Source: Caldisericum exile
GTDB taxonomy: Bacteria; Caldisericota; Caldisericia; Caldisericales; Caldisericaceae
Length of the DNA: 37,759 nt
Reading direction: 5' to 3'
NCBI GenBank assembly: GCA_020722505.1
Contig: DYKR01000004.1
Coordinates: 1 to 37,759 of the forward strand
The notes beneath the pieces are model-generated. The model saw only the letters and a list, made by a program, of their open reading frames with translations. It made no database searches and had not been told where the DNA came from. Below, piece by piece: positions 7,022 to 15,327 of this stretch. The stretch's first letter is position 1, and every line of letters begins with the position of its first letter. Position numbers and translations under genes: made by a program.

Positions 7022-7922
7022 GATGATTATTGACACTGATTGCGGTATTGATGATGCAATTACAATAATTACTGTAATAAAATATGGTATTGATGTTGTT
7101 GGTATAACAACTGTATCTGGAAACGTAAATGCAGACCAAGTAACAGACAACGTATTGAGGATTTTACATTTCCTTAAGAAAGACAATATCCCCGTGTTTA
7201 AAGGTGCACACAGGCCTTACGTATCGTTAAACTCAACTCCTGCAAAAATTCACGGAAATAATGGAATAGGTGATATAGTATTAGAGCCTCCTTATAAAAC
7301 ATACAACGAAGAACCTGCTCCATATGCAATCTACAAATTGGCAAAAGAAGCAGGAAACGTTATCCTTTTAACTCTTGGTCCTTTAACAAATGTTGCAATG
7401 GCACTTAATCTTTACCCTGATTTACCAAAATACATATCAAAAATTGTTGCCATGGGTGGTGCAGTTAACGTTGGCAATGTAACAAGATTTGCAGAATTTA
7501 ACTTCTTTTTTGACCCAGAAGCTGCGGAGTTTGTTTTAAGACATGGGGTACCAATTCACCTTGTCCCATGGGACCCTGTTGTAGCAACACCTATTTTTGA
7601 AAGTGAGCTTAAGGAAACCTTCCAGGGAGAAGAGGGAGACCTTATTTTAAATATGGAAAAAAGCGTAATGGATTTTGTAGAAAAAGCACGTGGTATTAGA
7701 GCAGTATTTCTTCCAGACCCGATGGCTCTTGCAACATTCCTTGATGAAGAAATTATTAAGTATAAAATAAATAGTTCCTTACATATGGAACTTTCACACG
7801 GGAGCCTTTTAAGAGGTGCCTCCATAATCGGCGAAGGAAGTGGTATCGACATTGTGGTGGAAGTTGACAAAACTCGGTTTTTAAATTTCTTTAAAAATAT
7901 TTTTGAAGGAGGTAAAGTATGA
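7005..7922 (+). CDS. Nucleoside hydrolase, IunH family, atypical active site
   Basis: 305 residues. The N-terminal calcium/ribose-binding motif reads DTDCGIDDA (10-18), with Cys where most members have Pro (DTDPGxDD). GPLTNVAMAL, VAMGGAV and EFNFFFDPEAA are the other family blocks. The C-terminal block reads FLPDPMALATF, so Pro237 occupies the place of the catalytic His seen in the second hydrolase of this operon (PIHDALAV, His238). The family cleaves the N-glycosidic bond of nucleosides to base plus ribose. These two substitutions suggest altered specificity or a different leaving-group acid. ATG 7005 has GGAGG (6994-6998) upstream and lies inside the ribokinase end. Confidence 0.85.
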   Translation: MKNSFKMIIDTDCGIDDAITIITVIKYGIDVVGITTVSGNVNADQVTDNVLRILHFLKKDNIPVFKGAHRPYVSLNSTPAKIHGNNGIGDIVLEPPYKTYNEEPAPYAIYKLAKEAGNVILLTLGPLTNVAMALNLYPDLPKYISKIVAMGGAVNVGNVTRFAEFNFFFDPEAAEFVLRHGVPIHLVPWDPVVATPIFESELKETFQGEEGDLILNMEKSVMDFVEKARGIRAVFLPDPMALATFLDEEIIKYKINSSLHMELSHGSLLRGASIIGEGSGIDIVVEVDKTRFLNFFKNIFEGGKV

Positions 7923-8983
7923 AAAAGGTTGTATTAGTATTAGTCGTAATTTCACTAGTCTTGAGTATGGCATTTGTAACAGGTTGCACCAAAACTGCAG
8001 AACCAAAACCAGAGAACAAGTTAAAGGTTACTCTTTACATTAACGGAACATTGGGAGACAAGTCGTTCTTTGACTCGGCAGACAGAGGACTTAAGATGGC
8101 AATGCAAGACCTTGGTGTTGATGGGAAAGTAATTGAGGGTGGCTATGACCCTGCAAAATGGCAACCAGACCTCGAACAGTTAGCCCAAGGAGATTCTGAA
8201 ATCATCATCATTGGCACTTGGCAAATGGTAGATGCTCTTACAGCAGTTGCACCTAAATATCCAGATAAGAAGTTCATTATTTTTGATACCTCAGTTGATT
8301 ACTCCAAAGGAAACCTTGGTAATGTCTATTCCATTCTTTACAAACAGAATGAAGGCTCATTCCTTGTAGGTGCTCTTGCTGCAATGGTAACTTCATCAAA
8401 CATGTCACTTGCAAACAAAGAGAAAATCATTGGTTTCTTAGGTGGAATGGATATACCTGTAATTAACGACTTTAAGGTAGGATACATCCAGGGAGCAAAA
8501 TACATTGACCCAGAGGTAAATGTTCTTGTTTCATATGCAGCAGCGTTTAACGATCCAGCAAAAGGAAAAGAGCTTGTCCTTGCACAGTATGATCAAGGTG
8601 CAGACATTTCCTTTAACGTAGCAGGAGAAACAGGTCTTGGACTTCTTGATGCAGCAAAAGAAAAGAATGCCTATGCTATTGGTGTTGATTCAGACCAATA
8701 CATTATGATAAAGGATAAAGACCCCGAAGCTGCATCTCATATTGTAACTTCCATGATGAAAAATGTTGATAAATCAATTTACAGAGCATTAAAACTATAT
8801 CTTGAAGGAAAACTTGAGTTTGGTAAGGCAGAATCCCTTGGACTTAAGGAAGACGGAGTTGGTGTTGCCGATAATGAAAACTACCAAAATTTAGTGCCAA
8901 AGGAATTCAGAGATAAAGTTGAAGAGTTAAAGCAAAAGATAATAAACGGTGAAATAGTAGTAGATACCGTATTTAGAAGTTAA
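7919..8983 (+). CDS. BMP/PnrA-family nucleoside-binding lipoprotein
   Basis: 354 residues. A lipoprotein signal ends at VTGC with Cys23 as the lipidation site. The mature part follows the Bmp/Med/PnrA pattern: GDKSFFDSADRGLKMA, PDLEQLAQGDSEIIIIGTW, KFIIFDTS, NEGSFLVGALAAM and GFLGGMDIPVINDFKVGYIQGA, and IGVDSDQY late in the domain. Members characterised in Treponema and Gram-positives bind purine or other nucleosides and feed an ABC importer, which matches the next three genes. It overlaps the hydrolase stop as ATGA. A strong terminator follows immediately, so this gene is likely expressed above the ATPase and permeases. Confidence 0.9.
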   Translation: MKKVVLVLVVISLVLSMAFVTGCTKTAEPKPENKLKVTLYINGTLGDKSFFDSADRGLKMAMQDLGVDGKVIEGGYDPAKWQPDLEQLAQGDSEIIIIGTWQMVDALTAVAPKYPDKKFIIFDTSVDYSKGNLGNVYSILYKQNEGSFLVGALAAMVTSSNMSLANKEKIIGFLGGMDIPVINDFKVGYIQGAKYIDPEVNVLVSYAAAFNDPAKGKELVLAQYDQGADISFNVAGETGLGLLDAAKEKNAYAIGVDSDQYIMIKDKDPEAASHIVTSMMKNVDKSIYRALKLYLEGKLEFGKAESLGLKEDGVGVADNENYQNLVPKEFRDKVEELKQKIINGEIVVDTVFRS

Positions 8984-8992
8984 TTTGGATTA

Positions 8993-9022
8993 AAAAAGGG
9001 AAGCAGTACTGCTTCCCTTTTT
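8993..9022 (+). terminator. Intrinsic terminator inside the nucleoside operon
   Basis: A 30-base self-complementary stretch: AAAAAGGGAAGCAGT followed by its reverse complement, ending in a T run and TTCTTTT. It lies ten bases after the binding-protein stop and twenty before the ATPase start. No new promoter is evident in between, so partial readthrough is the simplest model. Confidence 0.85.
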
Positions 9023-9042
9023 CTTTTATTTTGGAGGAACAA

Positions 9043-10566
9043 GTGGACGCTCAAATTTCTGTAAGAGATATTGTTAAGGTTTATCCAAACGGGGTTGTTG
9101 CAAACAAAAAGGTCTCTCTTGATATCCAAGAGAAGACGATTCATGCAATTGTTGGTGAAAACGGAGCAGGTAAAACGACTTTAACTAAGATTCTTTTTGG
9201 GCTTGAATTACCTCAAGAAGGAGAAATTTTTGTCAAAGGTAAAAAAGTCCATTTTAGGTCACCAATTGATGCAATAAAAATGGGTATTGGCATGGTGCAT
9301 CAACATTTCATGCTTGCAGAGAATTTGACTGTATTTGAAAATCTCATATTAGGTATTGAGCCAACAAAGTTTAAGATTTTTTTAGACAAGAAAACTGCCA
9401 AAGAAAAAATACTTAAATATATTGAAAAGTATAAGATCGATATACCATTAGAAAAAAAGATAAAAGAATTACCAATTGGGGTAAAGCAGAGAGTAGAAAT
9501 TTTTAAGGCACTCTTAAGAGACGTCGATATACTCATCTTAGACGAACCAACCGCAGTTTTAACTCCACAGGAAGCAGAAGTGCTTTTTGAGTCTTTAAGA
9601 GAACTGAAAAATCAAGGTGAAACAATAATCTTCATATCCCATAAGTTAAAGGAGATAAAAGCAATTGCAGATGTTATAACCATTATGCGTGACGGAAGAG
9701 TTATATCGACAAATTCAAATGAAGAACTCACGCAACACGATATTGCAAGGTTAATGGTTGGCCGTGAAGTATCTTTTGAAAGAGTGGAAGAACCAAAAGA
9801 AATAGGTAAAGTTGTGCTTACAGTGAAGAATCTTACGTATACCAATAGTGAGCGAATAAAAGTTTTGAAAAATATCAATTTCGAAGTAAGAGAAGGTGAA
9901 ATTGTTGGTATTGCAGGTGTTGAAGGGAATGGACAGACAGAGCTCGTTGAGTTGATAACAGGTTTAAAGACACCAACAGAAGGAGAAATTAGGCTTTTTG
10001 ATGAAAACATTTCAGGTAAATCCGTAAGAGAAATTAGAACAAGAGGTTTAGTGCACATTCCCGAAGACAGAATGAAAAATGGAGTTGCTGAGAAAGCAAA
10101 ATTAAAAGAAAATCTCATATCTGATAGATACTACAAACCTCCTTTTTCTAATAAAGGGGCTTTAAACTATAACTACATTGATAGCGAAGCTAATCGACTT
10201 GTTAAGGATTTTAATATCATAACTCAATCAATTGAAAACCCAGTGAGCTCTCTTTCTGGTGGTAACATCCAAAAGGTAATCGTTACAAGAGAACTTTCTT
10301 CTAACCCTAAGGTTATCATCGCATCCCAACCTGCAAGAGGTATAGATGTTGGCTCAGAAGAACTTGTGCATAACTTCATAAAAGAGGCAAGAGATAAGAA
10401 ATGTGCCGTGTTACTTGTTTCAGCTGATCTTGATGAGATTCTAAAACTTTCAACAAGGGTCCTCGTTATTTACAACGGAGAAATTGTAAAATCATTCAAT
10501 GAGGTTAGCACTTTAAGAGCAGAAGATCTTGGTCCCTACATGCTTGGAGTTAAAAGAGGTGATTGA
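9043..10566 (+). CDS. Nucleoside ABC importer, double ATPase subunit
   Basis: 507 residues with two fused ABC domains. Domain 1 has Walker A GENGAGKTT (38-46), the signature-like LPIGVKQRVEI and Walker B ILILDEPTAVLTPQE. Domain 2 has a degenerate P-loop GVEGNGQTELVE, signature LSGGNIQKV and VIIASQPARGIDVGS. This layout is typical of BMP/sugar (RbsA-like) importers such as YufO/NupA. GTG at 9043 is chosen because GGAGG (9033-9037) lies five bases before it; an earlier TTG at 9031 overlaps the SD itself. The stop overlaps the next ATG (TGATG). Confidence 0.9.
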   Translation: MDAQISVRDIVKVYPNGVVANKKVSLDIQEKTIHAIVGENGAGKTTLTKILFGLELPQEGEIFVKGKKVHFRSPIDAIKMGIGMVHQHFMLAENLTVFENLILGIEPTKFKIFLDKKTAKEKILKYIEKYKIDIPLEKKIKELPIGVKQRVEIFKALLRDVDILILDEPTAVLTPQEAEVLFESLRELKNQGETIIFISHKLKEIKAIADVITIMRDGRVISTNSNEELTQHDIARLMVGREVSFERVEEPKEIGKVVLTVKNLTYTNSERIKVLKNINFEVREGEIVGIAGVEGNGQTELVELITGLKTPTEGEIRLFDENISGKSVREIRTRGLVHIPEDRMKNGVAEKAKLKENLISDRYYKPPFSNKGALNYNYIDSEANRLVKDFNIITQSIENPVSSLSGGNIQKVIVTRELSSNPKVIIASQPARGIDVGSEELVHNFIKEARDKKCAVLLVSADLDEILKLSTRVLVIYNGEIVKSFNEVSTLRAEDLGPYMLGVKRGD

Positions 10567-11651
10567 TGGAAAAATTTGTGCTTAAGTATTTTAATCTCAT
10601 AAGGACGATTATTGCCATCCTCATAGGTTTTGCCGTAAGTGTGCTTATTTTAGTTATTGTATCCACATCGTCCATTGAATCGATTAAATACCTTTTCCTT
10701 GGTCCTTTTATGTCTGTAAGTAGAATTGGAAACATCGTTGAGCTTGCAACACCAATTATTTTTTGTGGCATCGCCATAGCAATACCATTCCAAGCAAGTC
10801 AATTCAACGTTGGCGCAGAAGGAACATTCTTCATTAGCGCTGCTTTTGGAACTGCTTTTGCCCTTATAATACAAAAACTTAATTTGCCTGGATTTATTTA
10901 TATAGTTTTGGTTTTAACTTTTGCCACCCTTTTCGGAGGATTCTGGGGCTTTATTCCTGGTTATTTAAAAGCAAGGTTTAAAGCAAACATGGTTGTCTTG
11001 ACTCTTATGCTAAACTACGCTGCATACTTCTTGTCAATCTACTTAATAAACTACCACTTTAGAGATAAATCTGCAGGATTCCTCACATCGTATAGATTGC
11101 CTGAAAATATTTTTTTAAAACAGTTTGTGCCTAACACAAGAATCCACATCGGTTTTTTAATTGCAATTGCTTCTGTTTTTATTGCTTACTATTTCTTATA
11201 CCACACAACCCTTGGTTATGAAATAAGAATGGTTGGCTTCAATTTCCACTTCGCAAAATACAGTGGTATCGATGTGTTTAAAGTTATTGTGCTTTCTTCT
11301 GTTATTGGTGGCTTATTTGCAGGTTTAGGTGGTATGGCAGAAGTGATGGGCATCCACAGAAGGTTTCTTTGGCAAAGTCTTCCTGGATATGGATGGGATG
11401 GTGTAGTTGTTGCAATCATCGGGAAAAATAATCCTATTCTTATTATGTTTGCTAGCTTATTCCTTGCGTATCTAAGGATTGGTGGACGGGTATTAAACTT
11501 ACTTTCAGATGTGCCATTTGAAATGGTTGGTGTAATTGAATCCATCATCATATTGCTTATCACAGCAGAAGCTTTCCTTGAGAACGTAAAATACAGGATA
11601 ACAGTAAAAGAGGCCGAAAAGGAGGTTTTTAAAAATGGATCCCTTTCTTAA
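10566..11651 (+). CDS. Nucleoside ABC importer permease (YufP/NupB-like)
   Basis: 361 residues, very hydrophobic, with about nine or ten membrane segments. Family landmarks are FQASQFNVGAEGTFFISA and LKARFKANMVVLTLMLNYAA in the first half, then GLGGMAEVMGIH and GYGWDGVVVAIIGKNNP near the end, all typical of BPD_transp_2 permeases paired with BMP-type binding proteins. ATG 10566 is chosen over a TTG three bases earlier because AGAGGTG is well spaced. It forms the channel with the following permease. Confidence 0.9.
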   Translation: MEKFVLKYFNLIRTIIAILIGFAVSVLILVIVSTSSIESIKYLFLGPFMSVSRIGNIVELATPIIFCGIAIAIPFQASQFNVGAEGTFFISAAFGTAFALIIQKLNLPGFIYIVLVLTFATLFGGFWGFIPGYLKARFKANMVVLTLMLNYAAYFLSIYLINYHFRDKSAGFLTSYRLPENIFLKQFVPNTRIHIGFLIAIASVFIAYYFLYHTTLGYEIRMVGFNFHFAKYSGIDVFKVIVLSSVIGGLFAGLGGMAEVMGIHRRFLWQSLPGYGWDGVVVAIIGKNNPILIMFASLFLAYLRIGGRVLNLLSDVPFEMVGVIESIIILLITAEAFLENVKYRITVKEAEKEVFKNGSLS

Positions 11652-12558
11652 AAGTATACTTTCAACAAGTTTCTTGTTTTCCGTTTTAAGAGTGGCAACT
11701 CCAATTATTTTTCCTGCGCTTGGTGTTGCAATATCGGCTCTTTCGGGTTCTGTAAACATCGCTCTTGAAGGAATTATGCTTGTTTCTGCTTTTACTGGGG
11801 TTGTTGTATCTGCCTATACTCAAAACCTTTGGATATCCTTGTTTTCGGCAATTCTTGCAGGTGTTTTTATTGCTTTACTACTTGGTTATTTTAGTTTAAA
11901 ACTCAAGGCGGATATTATACTTGCGGCAATTGCTTTAAACTTATTTTCTTCGAGTATCACTGTTTTTTTACTGTATATCATCGCTCATGATAAGGGAGTT
12001 TCAAGTTCATTAAAAAGTTTAGTATTCCCTTCAGTTAAATTTGCTTTTCTTGAAAAAATTCCAATATTGAGTGGTATATTCAACAACCAAAACATCCTTG
12101 TTTACATTGCGTTCCTCTCTGTATTTGTATACTATTTGATTGTTTTTCATACACCTCTTGGCTTAAAAATAAGAGCAGTAGGACAAAACCCAGAAGCCGC
12201 AAGTTCAGTTGGTGTGGATGTTGTTAAGATAAAACTTTATGCTCTTATTTTATCGGGTGTTTTTGGTGCTTTAGGTGGTGTTTATCTCTCCATGGGTTAT
12301 GTTTCGTGGTTTGGTAGGGATATGACGGCAGGAAGAGGTTTTATAGCAATAGCAGCCTCTTCAATTGGTGGAAATTTACCTTTAGGAACTTTCTTTGGTT
12401 CATTTTTATTTGGCGTAGTATACGCACTTACAAACTTTCTTGCCCCTTTGAACATACCTTCAGAAATCATTCAAGTTATCCCTTATATCGTTACGATTAT
12501 TGTCCTTACTTTTTATTCTGCAAGGGTATCTAAAGAAAAAGAAGTTGGCGAGGAATAA
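11635..12558 (+). CDS. Nucleoside ABC importer permease (YufQ/NupC-like)
   Basis: 307 residues, hydrophobic, about eight to ten membrane segments. NIALEGIMLVSAFTGV, KLKADIILAAIALNL, GQNPEAASSVGVDV and GMTAGRGF-like DMTAGRGFIAIAAS are the conserved blocks of the second BMP-importer permease. It starts 17 bases before the end of the preceding permease, with GGAGG at 11621-11625 upstream, indicating coupled synthesis of the heterodimer. Confidence 0.9.
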   Translation: MDPFLKSILSTSFLFSVLRVATPIIFPALGVAISALSGSVNIALEGIMLVSAFTGVVVSAYTQNLWISLFSAILAGVFIALLLGYFSLKLKADIILAAIALNLFSSSITVFLLYIIAHDKGVSSSLKSLVFPSVKFAFLEKIPILSGIFNNQNILVYIAFLSVFVYYLIVFHTPLGLKIRAVGQNPEAASSVGVDVVKIKLYALILSGVFGALGGVYLSMGYVSWFGRDMTAGRGFIAIAASSIGGNLPLGTFFGSFLFGVVYALTNFLAPLNIPSEIIQVIPYIVTIIVLTFYSARVSKEKEVGEE

Positions 12559-12561
12559 CAG

Positions 12562-13857
12562 ATGGAGTTTGATACCGTTTTAAGAAATGCAAACACCATT
12601 GATAAACAAGGCATAATAAGTAAAAAGGTAAATATTTACATAAAAGATGGTGAAATAGTAAGAGTAGACGATAGTTTGAGCGGAAATATTTCTGCAAAAG
12701 AAGTGATTGACTGTAGTAATCTATTTGTTACTCCTGGTTTTGTAAATCTGCATACGCACTCCCCCATGAATGTTTTTAAGGGTATCGCAGAAGATGTTGA
12801 TATCGACAGTTGGTTTAATAAAGAAATATGGCCTTATGAAAGTAAACTAACCGAAGATGATGCTTATTATGGTTCGCTTCTTGCAATATTAGAGATGCTT
12901 GATAATGGTGTCACTGCTTTTGCTGATCACTATTTTTACGCCGAGAAAATAGCAAGTGCTGTGCTTGAGACTGGTATTAGAGGAGATATTGCTATCACAT
13001 TATTTGGCGTAAAGGAAAGTTTTGAAGAAGACCTTGAAAAGGCTACCCAACTTATAAAAGAAAAAAATAAGTTAAATAGCAGATTAAGTTTTCGCCTTGG
13101 GCCACATGCACCTTATACTTGCCCACCTAAAACTTTAGAAAAGGTAGTTAACTCTGCAAAAACTCTTTCAGTTGGAATACACATCCACATGGCAGAAACA
13201 GAAAAGCAAGTAAAAGACAGTCTTAGAGATTACGGGAAGACACACTTTGAAATCCTTCATGAAGCACACGGTTTTGATTTGCCTGTAATCGTAGCACATG
13301 GTATTTACATCCAGGAGGGTGATCTAAAGTATATTGGTAATAACACTTATTTTGCTTTAGTCCCTAAAACATACATGAAACTCGGTATGGGTTTTCCGAG
13401 TATCTTTAAGTATCGTAAAGAATTAAAATTGGCAATTGGAACAGATGGAGCAGCAAGTTCTAATACCTTAAATCCACTTGAAGAGGCAAGGCTTTTTGCA
13501 CTTTTAGGTAAATTACAAGACAATGCAACTGAATTTACCTTGTTTGATGTGTGGAAAACTTTAATGGAAGGGCATAACGCACTTAATTTTAAAACAGGAG
13601 ATATTGCTCAAGGGTATAAGGCAGACCTTATCTTTTGGAATTTGAACAAGCCAAATACATTTCCTTTACATAATCCACTTGCTTCGATTATTTACAGTGG
13701 AGATGCCCAGAATATTGTTCATGTAATGGTTGACGGAGTTTTTCTCAAAAAAGATGGCAAACTTCTCTTTGATAGTTCAAAAATCTTCAAAGAGGCAAAT
13801 AGCCACATAAAAAACCTACTTAATAGGGGAAAAGGAAGAACAAATTTATCTTTTTAA
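12562..13857 (+). CDS. Amidohydrolase, MTA/SAH or adenosine deaminase type
   Basis: 431 residues. Metal ligands can be placed: NLHTHSPMN gives His64 and His66, HIHMAETEKQV the third His plus substrate-binding Glu, VAHGIYI the next His, and IGTDGAASSNTLN the catalytic Asp. GPHAPYTCPP is characteristic of the SsnA/MtaD group, which deaminates 5'-methylthioadenosine, S-adenosylhomocysteine or adenosine. Beside a purine nucleoside importer and two nucleoside hydrolases, conversion of adenosine-type nucleosides to inosine-type ones is the most sensible role (inference). A guanine or cytosine deaminase is a less likely alternative. It starts three bases after the permease stop. Confidence 0.82.
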   Translation: MEFDTVLRNANTIDKQGIISKKVNIYIKDGEIVRVDDSLSGNISAKEVIDCSNLFVTPGFVNLHTHSPMNVFKGIAEDVDIDSWFNKEIWPYESKLTEDDAYYGSLLAILEMLDNGVTAFADHYFYAEKIASAVLETGIRGDIAITLFGVKESFEEDLEKATQLIKEKNKLNSRLSFRLGPHAPYTCPPKTLEKVVNSAKTLSVGIHIHMAETEKQVKDSLRDYGKTHFEILHEAHGFDLPVIVAHGIYIQEGDLKYIGNNTYFALVPKTYMKLGMGFPSIFKYRKELKLAIGTDGAASSNTLNPLEEARLFALLGKLQDNATEFTLFDVWKTLMEGHNALNFKTGDIAQGYKADLIFWNLNKPNTFPLHNPLASIIYSGDAQNIVHVMVDGVFLKKDGKLLFDSSKIFKEANSHIKNLLNRGKGRTNLSF

Positions 13858-13875
13858 TTTTAAAAGAGGTGAGAA

Positions 13876-14811
13876 ATGAAAAAAATTATACTTGATTGCG
13901 ATCCAGGGCATGATGATATGCTTGCGATAATTCTTGCACTTGCAAGTAAAGAGATAGAGGTCTTGGGTATTACTACAGTTGCAGGCAATCAAACAGGTGA
14001 AAAGACTTATACAAATGCTTCAAGAGTGCTTAATCTTATAGGTAGAACAAATATTCCTGTTTCGCGTGGGTTTGACAAACCAATCTTAAGAGAGCTTGTT
14101 ACCGCTCCGCAGATTCACGGAGTTTCCGGACTTGATGGTGCAAACTTACCAGAGCCTTTAGGATTAAAAACAGAAAAACATGCAATCGATTTTATTATTG
14201 ACACACTTTTGCAATCAAAGGAAAAAGTTTACCTTGTGCCTACAGGTCCTTTAACTAACATTGCAGTATCAATCTTAAAAGAACCAAAGATAAAAGATAA
14301 AATTGAAAAGATCGTGCTTATGGGTGGTGCTGTGCATGATTCTAATTTCACACCTGGAGCAGAATTCAATATCTATGTTGACCCAGAAGCGGCGAAGATT
14401 GTTTTTGAAAGCGGATTACCAATCGTTATGGTAGGACTTGATGTTACCAACAGGGCTTTACTTACCTTTGATGATATCGATTACCTTGAATCCATAAATG
14501 GTAAGGTATCAAGCGTTATTGCCCCTCTTTTGAGATTTTTCGCAAACGCAAACAAGGAGTTCTTTGGTCTTAATGGAGCGCCAATCCATGATGCCCTTGC
14601 AGTTTCGTATCTTATTGATGAATCAATACTTTCACTTAAGTATCTTCATGTAGACATTGAAACGTTGGGTGAATTTACAAGAGGGCAAACCGTTACCGAT
14701 ATCTACGGCATCACTAAAAAACAACCTAATGCTTATGTTGCATTAGATCTTGACCTTGAAAAGTTTAAGCATTTAATGATTGACGCAATAAAATTTTTTG
14801 ATACTCTATAA
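13876..14811 (+). CDS. Nucleoside hydrolase, IunH/Rih family
   Basis: 311 residues with a fully canonical active site: DCDPGHDDM (residues 7-15), TTVAGNQ, GPLTNIAVS, VLMGGAVH, EFNIYVDPEAA and PIHDALAV with His238 and Asp239. The DCDPGHDD form is usual in RihA/RihB-type pyrimidine or broad-specificity ribonucleoside hydrolases. It hydrolyses nucleosides to free base and ribose. AGAGGTG precedes the ATG by five bases, 18 bases after the deaminase stop. Compare the first hydrolase of the operon, which has lost the Pro and the His. Confidence 0.9.
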   Translation: MKKIILDCDPGHDDMLAIILALASKEIEVLGITTVAGNQTGEKTYTNASRVLNLIGRTNIPVSRGFDKPILRELVTAPQIHGVSGLDGANLPEPLGLKTEKHAIDFIIDTLLQSKEKVYLVPTGPLTNIAVSILKEPKIKDKIEKIVLMGGAVHDSNFTPGAEFNIYVDPEAAKIVFESGLPIVMVGLDVTNRALLTFDDIDYLESINGKVSSVIAPLLRFFANANKEFFGLNGAPIHDALAVSYLIDESILSLKYLHVDIETLGEFTRGQTVTDIYGITKKQPNAYVALDLDLEKFKHLMIDAIKFFDTL

Positions 14812-14829
14812 TATATGTGGAGGTGAATT

Positions 14830-15318
14830 ATGGAGGTAAAAATTGAAAGCGTAAAGATAGAGAAACCCGAAGATATGAATTGCATTCTTGGGCAAGCTCA
14901 TTTTATAAAGACTGTTGAAGATTTAAGTGAAGCACTTGTAAATAGCGTGCCAAATATAAAATACGGCATTGCCTTTAATGAGGCATCGTCTGATGCGCTT
15001 GTAAGGTTTGAGGGTAACGACGAAGAGCTTCTGGAACTTGCAAAGAAAAACGCATACGCAGTTAAAGCAGGGCACTTCTTCATTATTTTTATTAAGGGAG
15101 CGTTTCCTATAAATGTCCTCAATGAAATAAAAATGGTGAAAGAAGTTTGCCATATCTATGCTGCTTCAGCAAATCCTATGGAGGTAATCGTTGCAGAGAC
15201 TCTTTTAGGAAGAGCAGTGCTTGGTGTTGTAGATGGAGTAAAACCAAAAGGGTTTGAAGATGTTGAAGACATCAAACAAAGAAAAGAACTTTTAAGAAAA
15301 TTCGGTTATAAGTTTTAA
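14830..15318 (+). CDS. Adenosine-specific kinase family protein (DUF355, PF04008-like)
   Basis: 162 residues, the full length of this small family. Recognisable blocks are MNCILGQAHFIKTVEDL, YGIAFNEASSDALVR, AGHFFIIFIKGAFP, HIYAASANPMEVIVAE and GRAVLGVVDGVKPKG. The family was named adenosine-specific kinase from structural work on an archaeal homologue; as far as I know its biochemistry is thinly supported. Finding it as the last gene of a purine nucleoside operon is independent support for a role with adenosine or AMP. GGAGGTG lies five bases before ATG 14830. The gene ends ten bases before the convergent glycosyltransferase, with no clear hairpin between them. Confidence 0.85.
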   Translation: MEVKIESVKIEKPEDMNCILGQAHFIKTVEDLSEALVNSVPNIKYGIAFNEASSDALVRFEGNDEELLELAKKNAYAVKAGHFFIIFIKGAFPINVLNEIKMVKEVCHIYAASANPMEVIVAETLLGRAVLGVVDGVKPKGFEDVEDIKQRKELLRKFGYKF

Positions 15319-15327
15319 TTGACAATT

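Noticed and set aside
9031-9042. TTG start for the importer ATPase
   Set aside because: It overlaps the GGAGG SD; GTG 9043 is correctly spaced.
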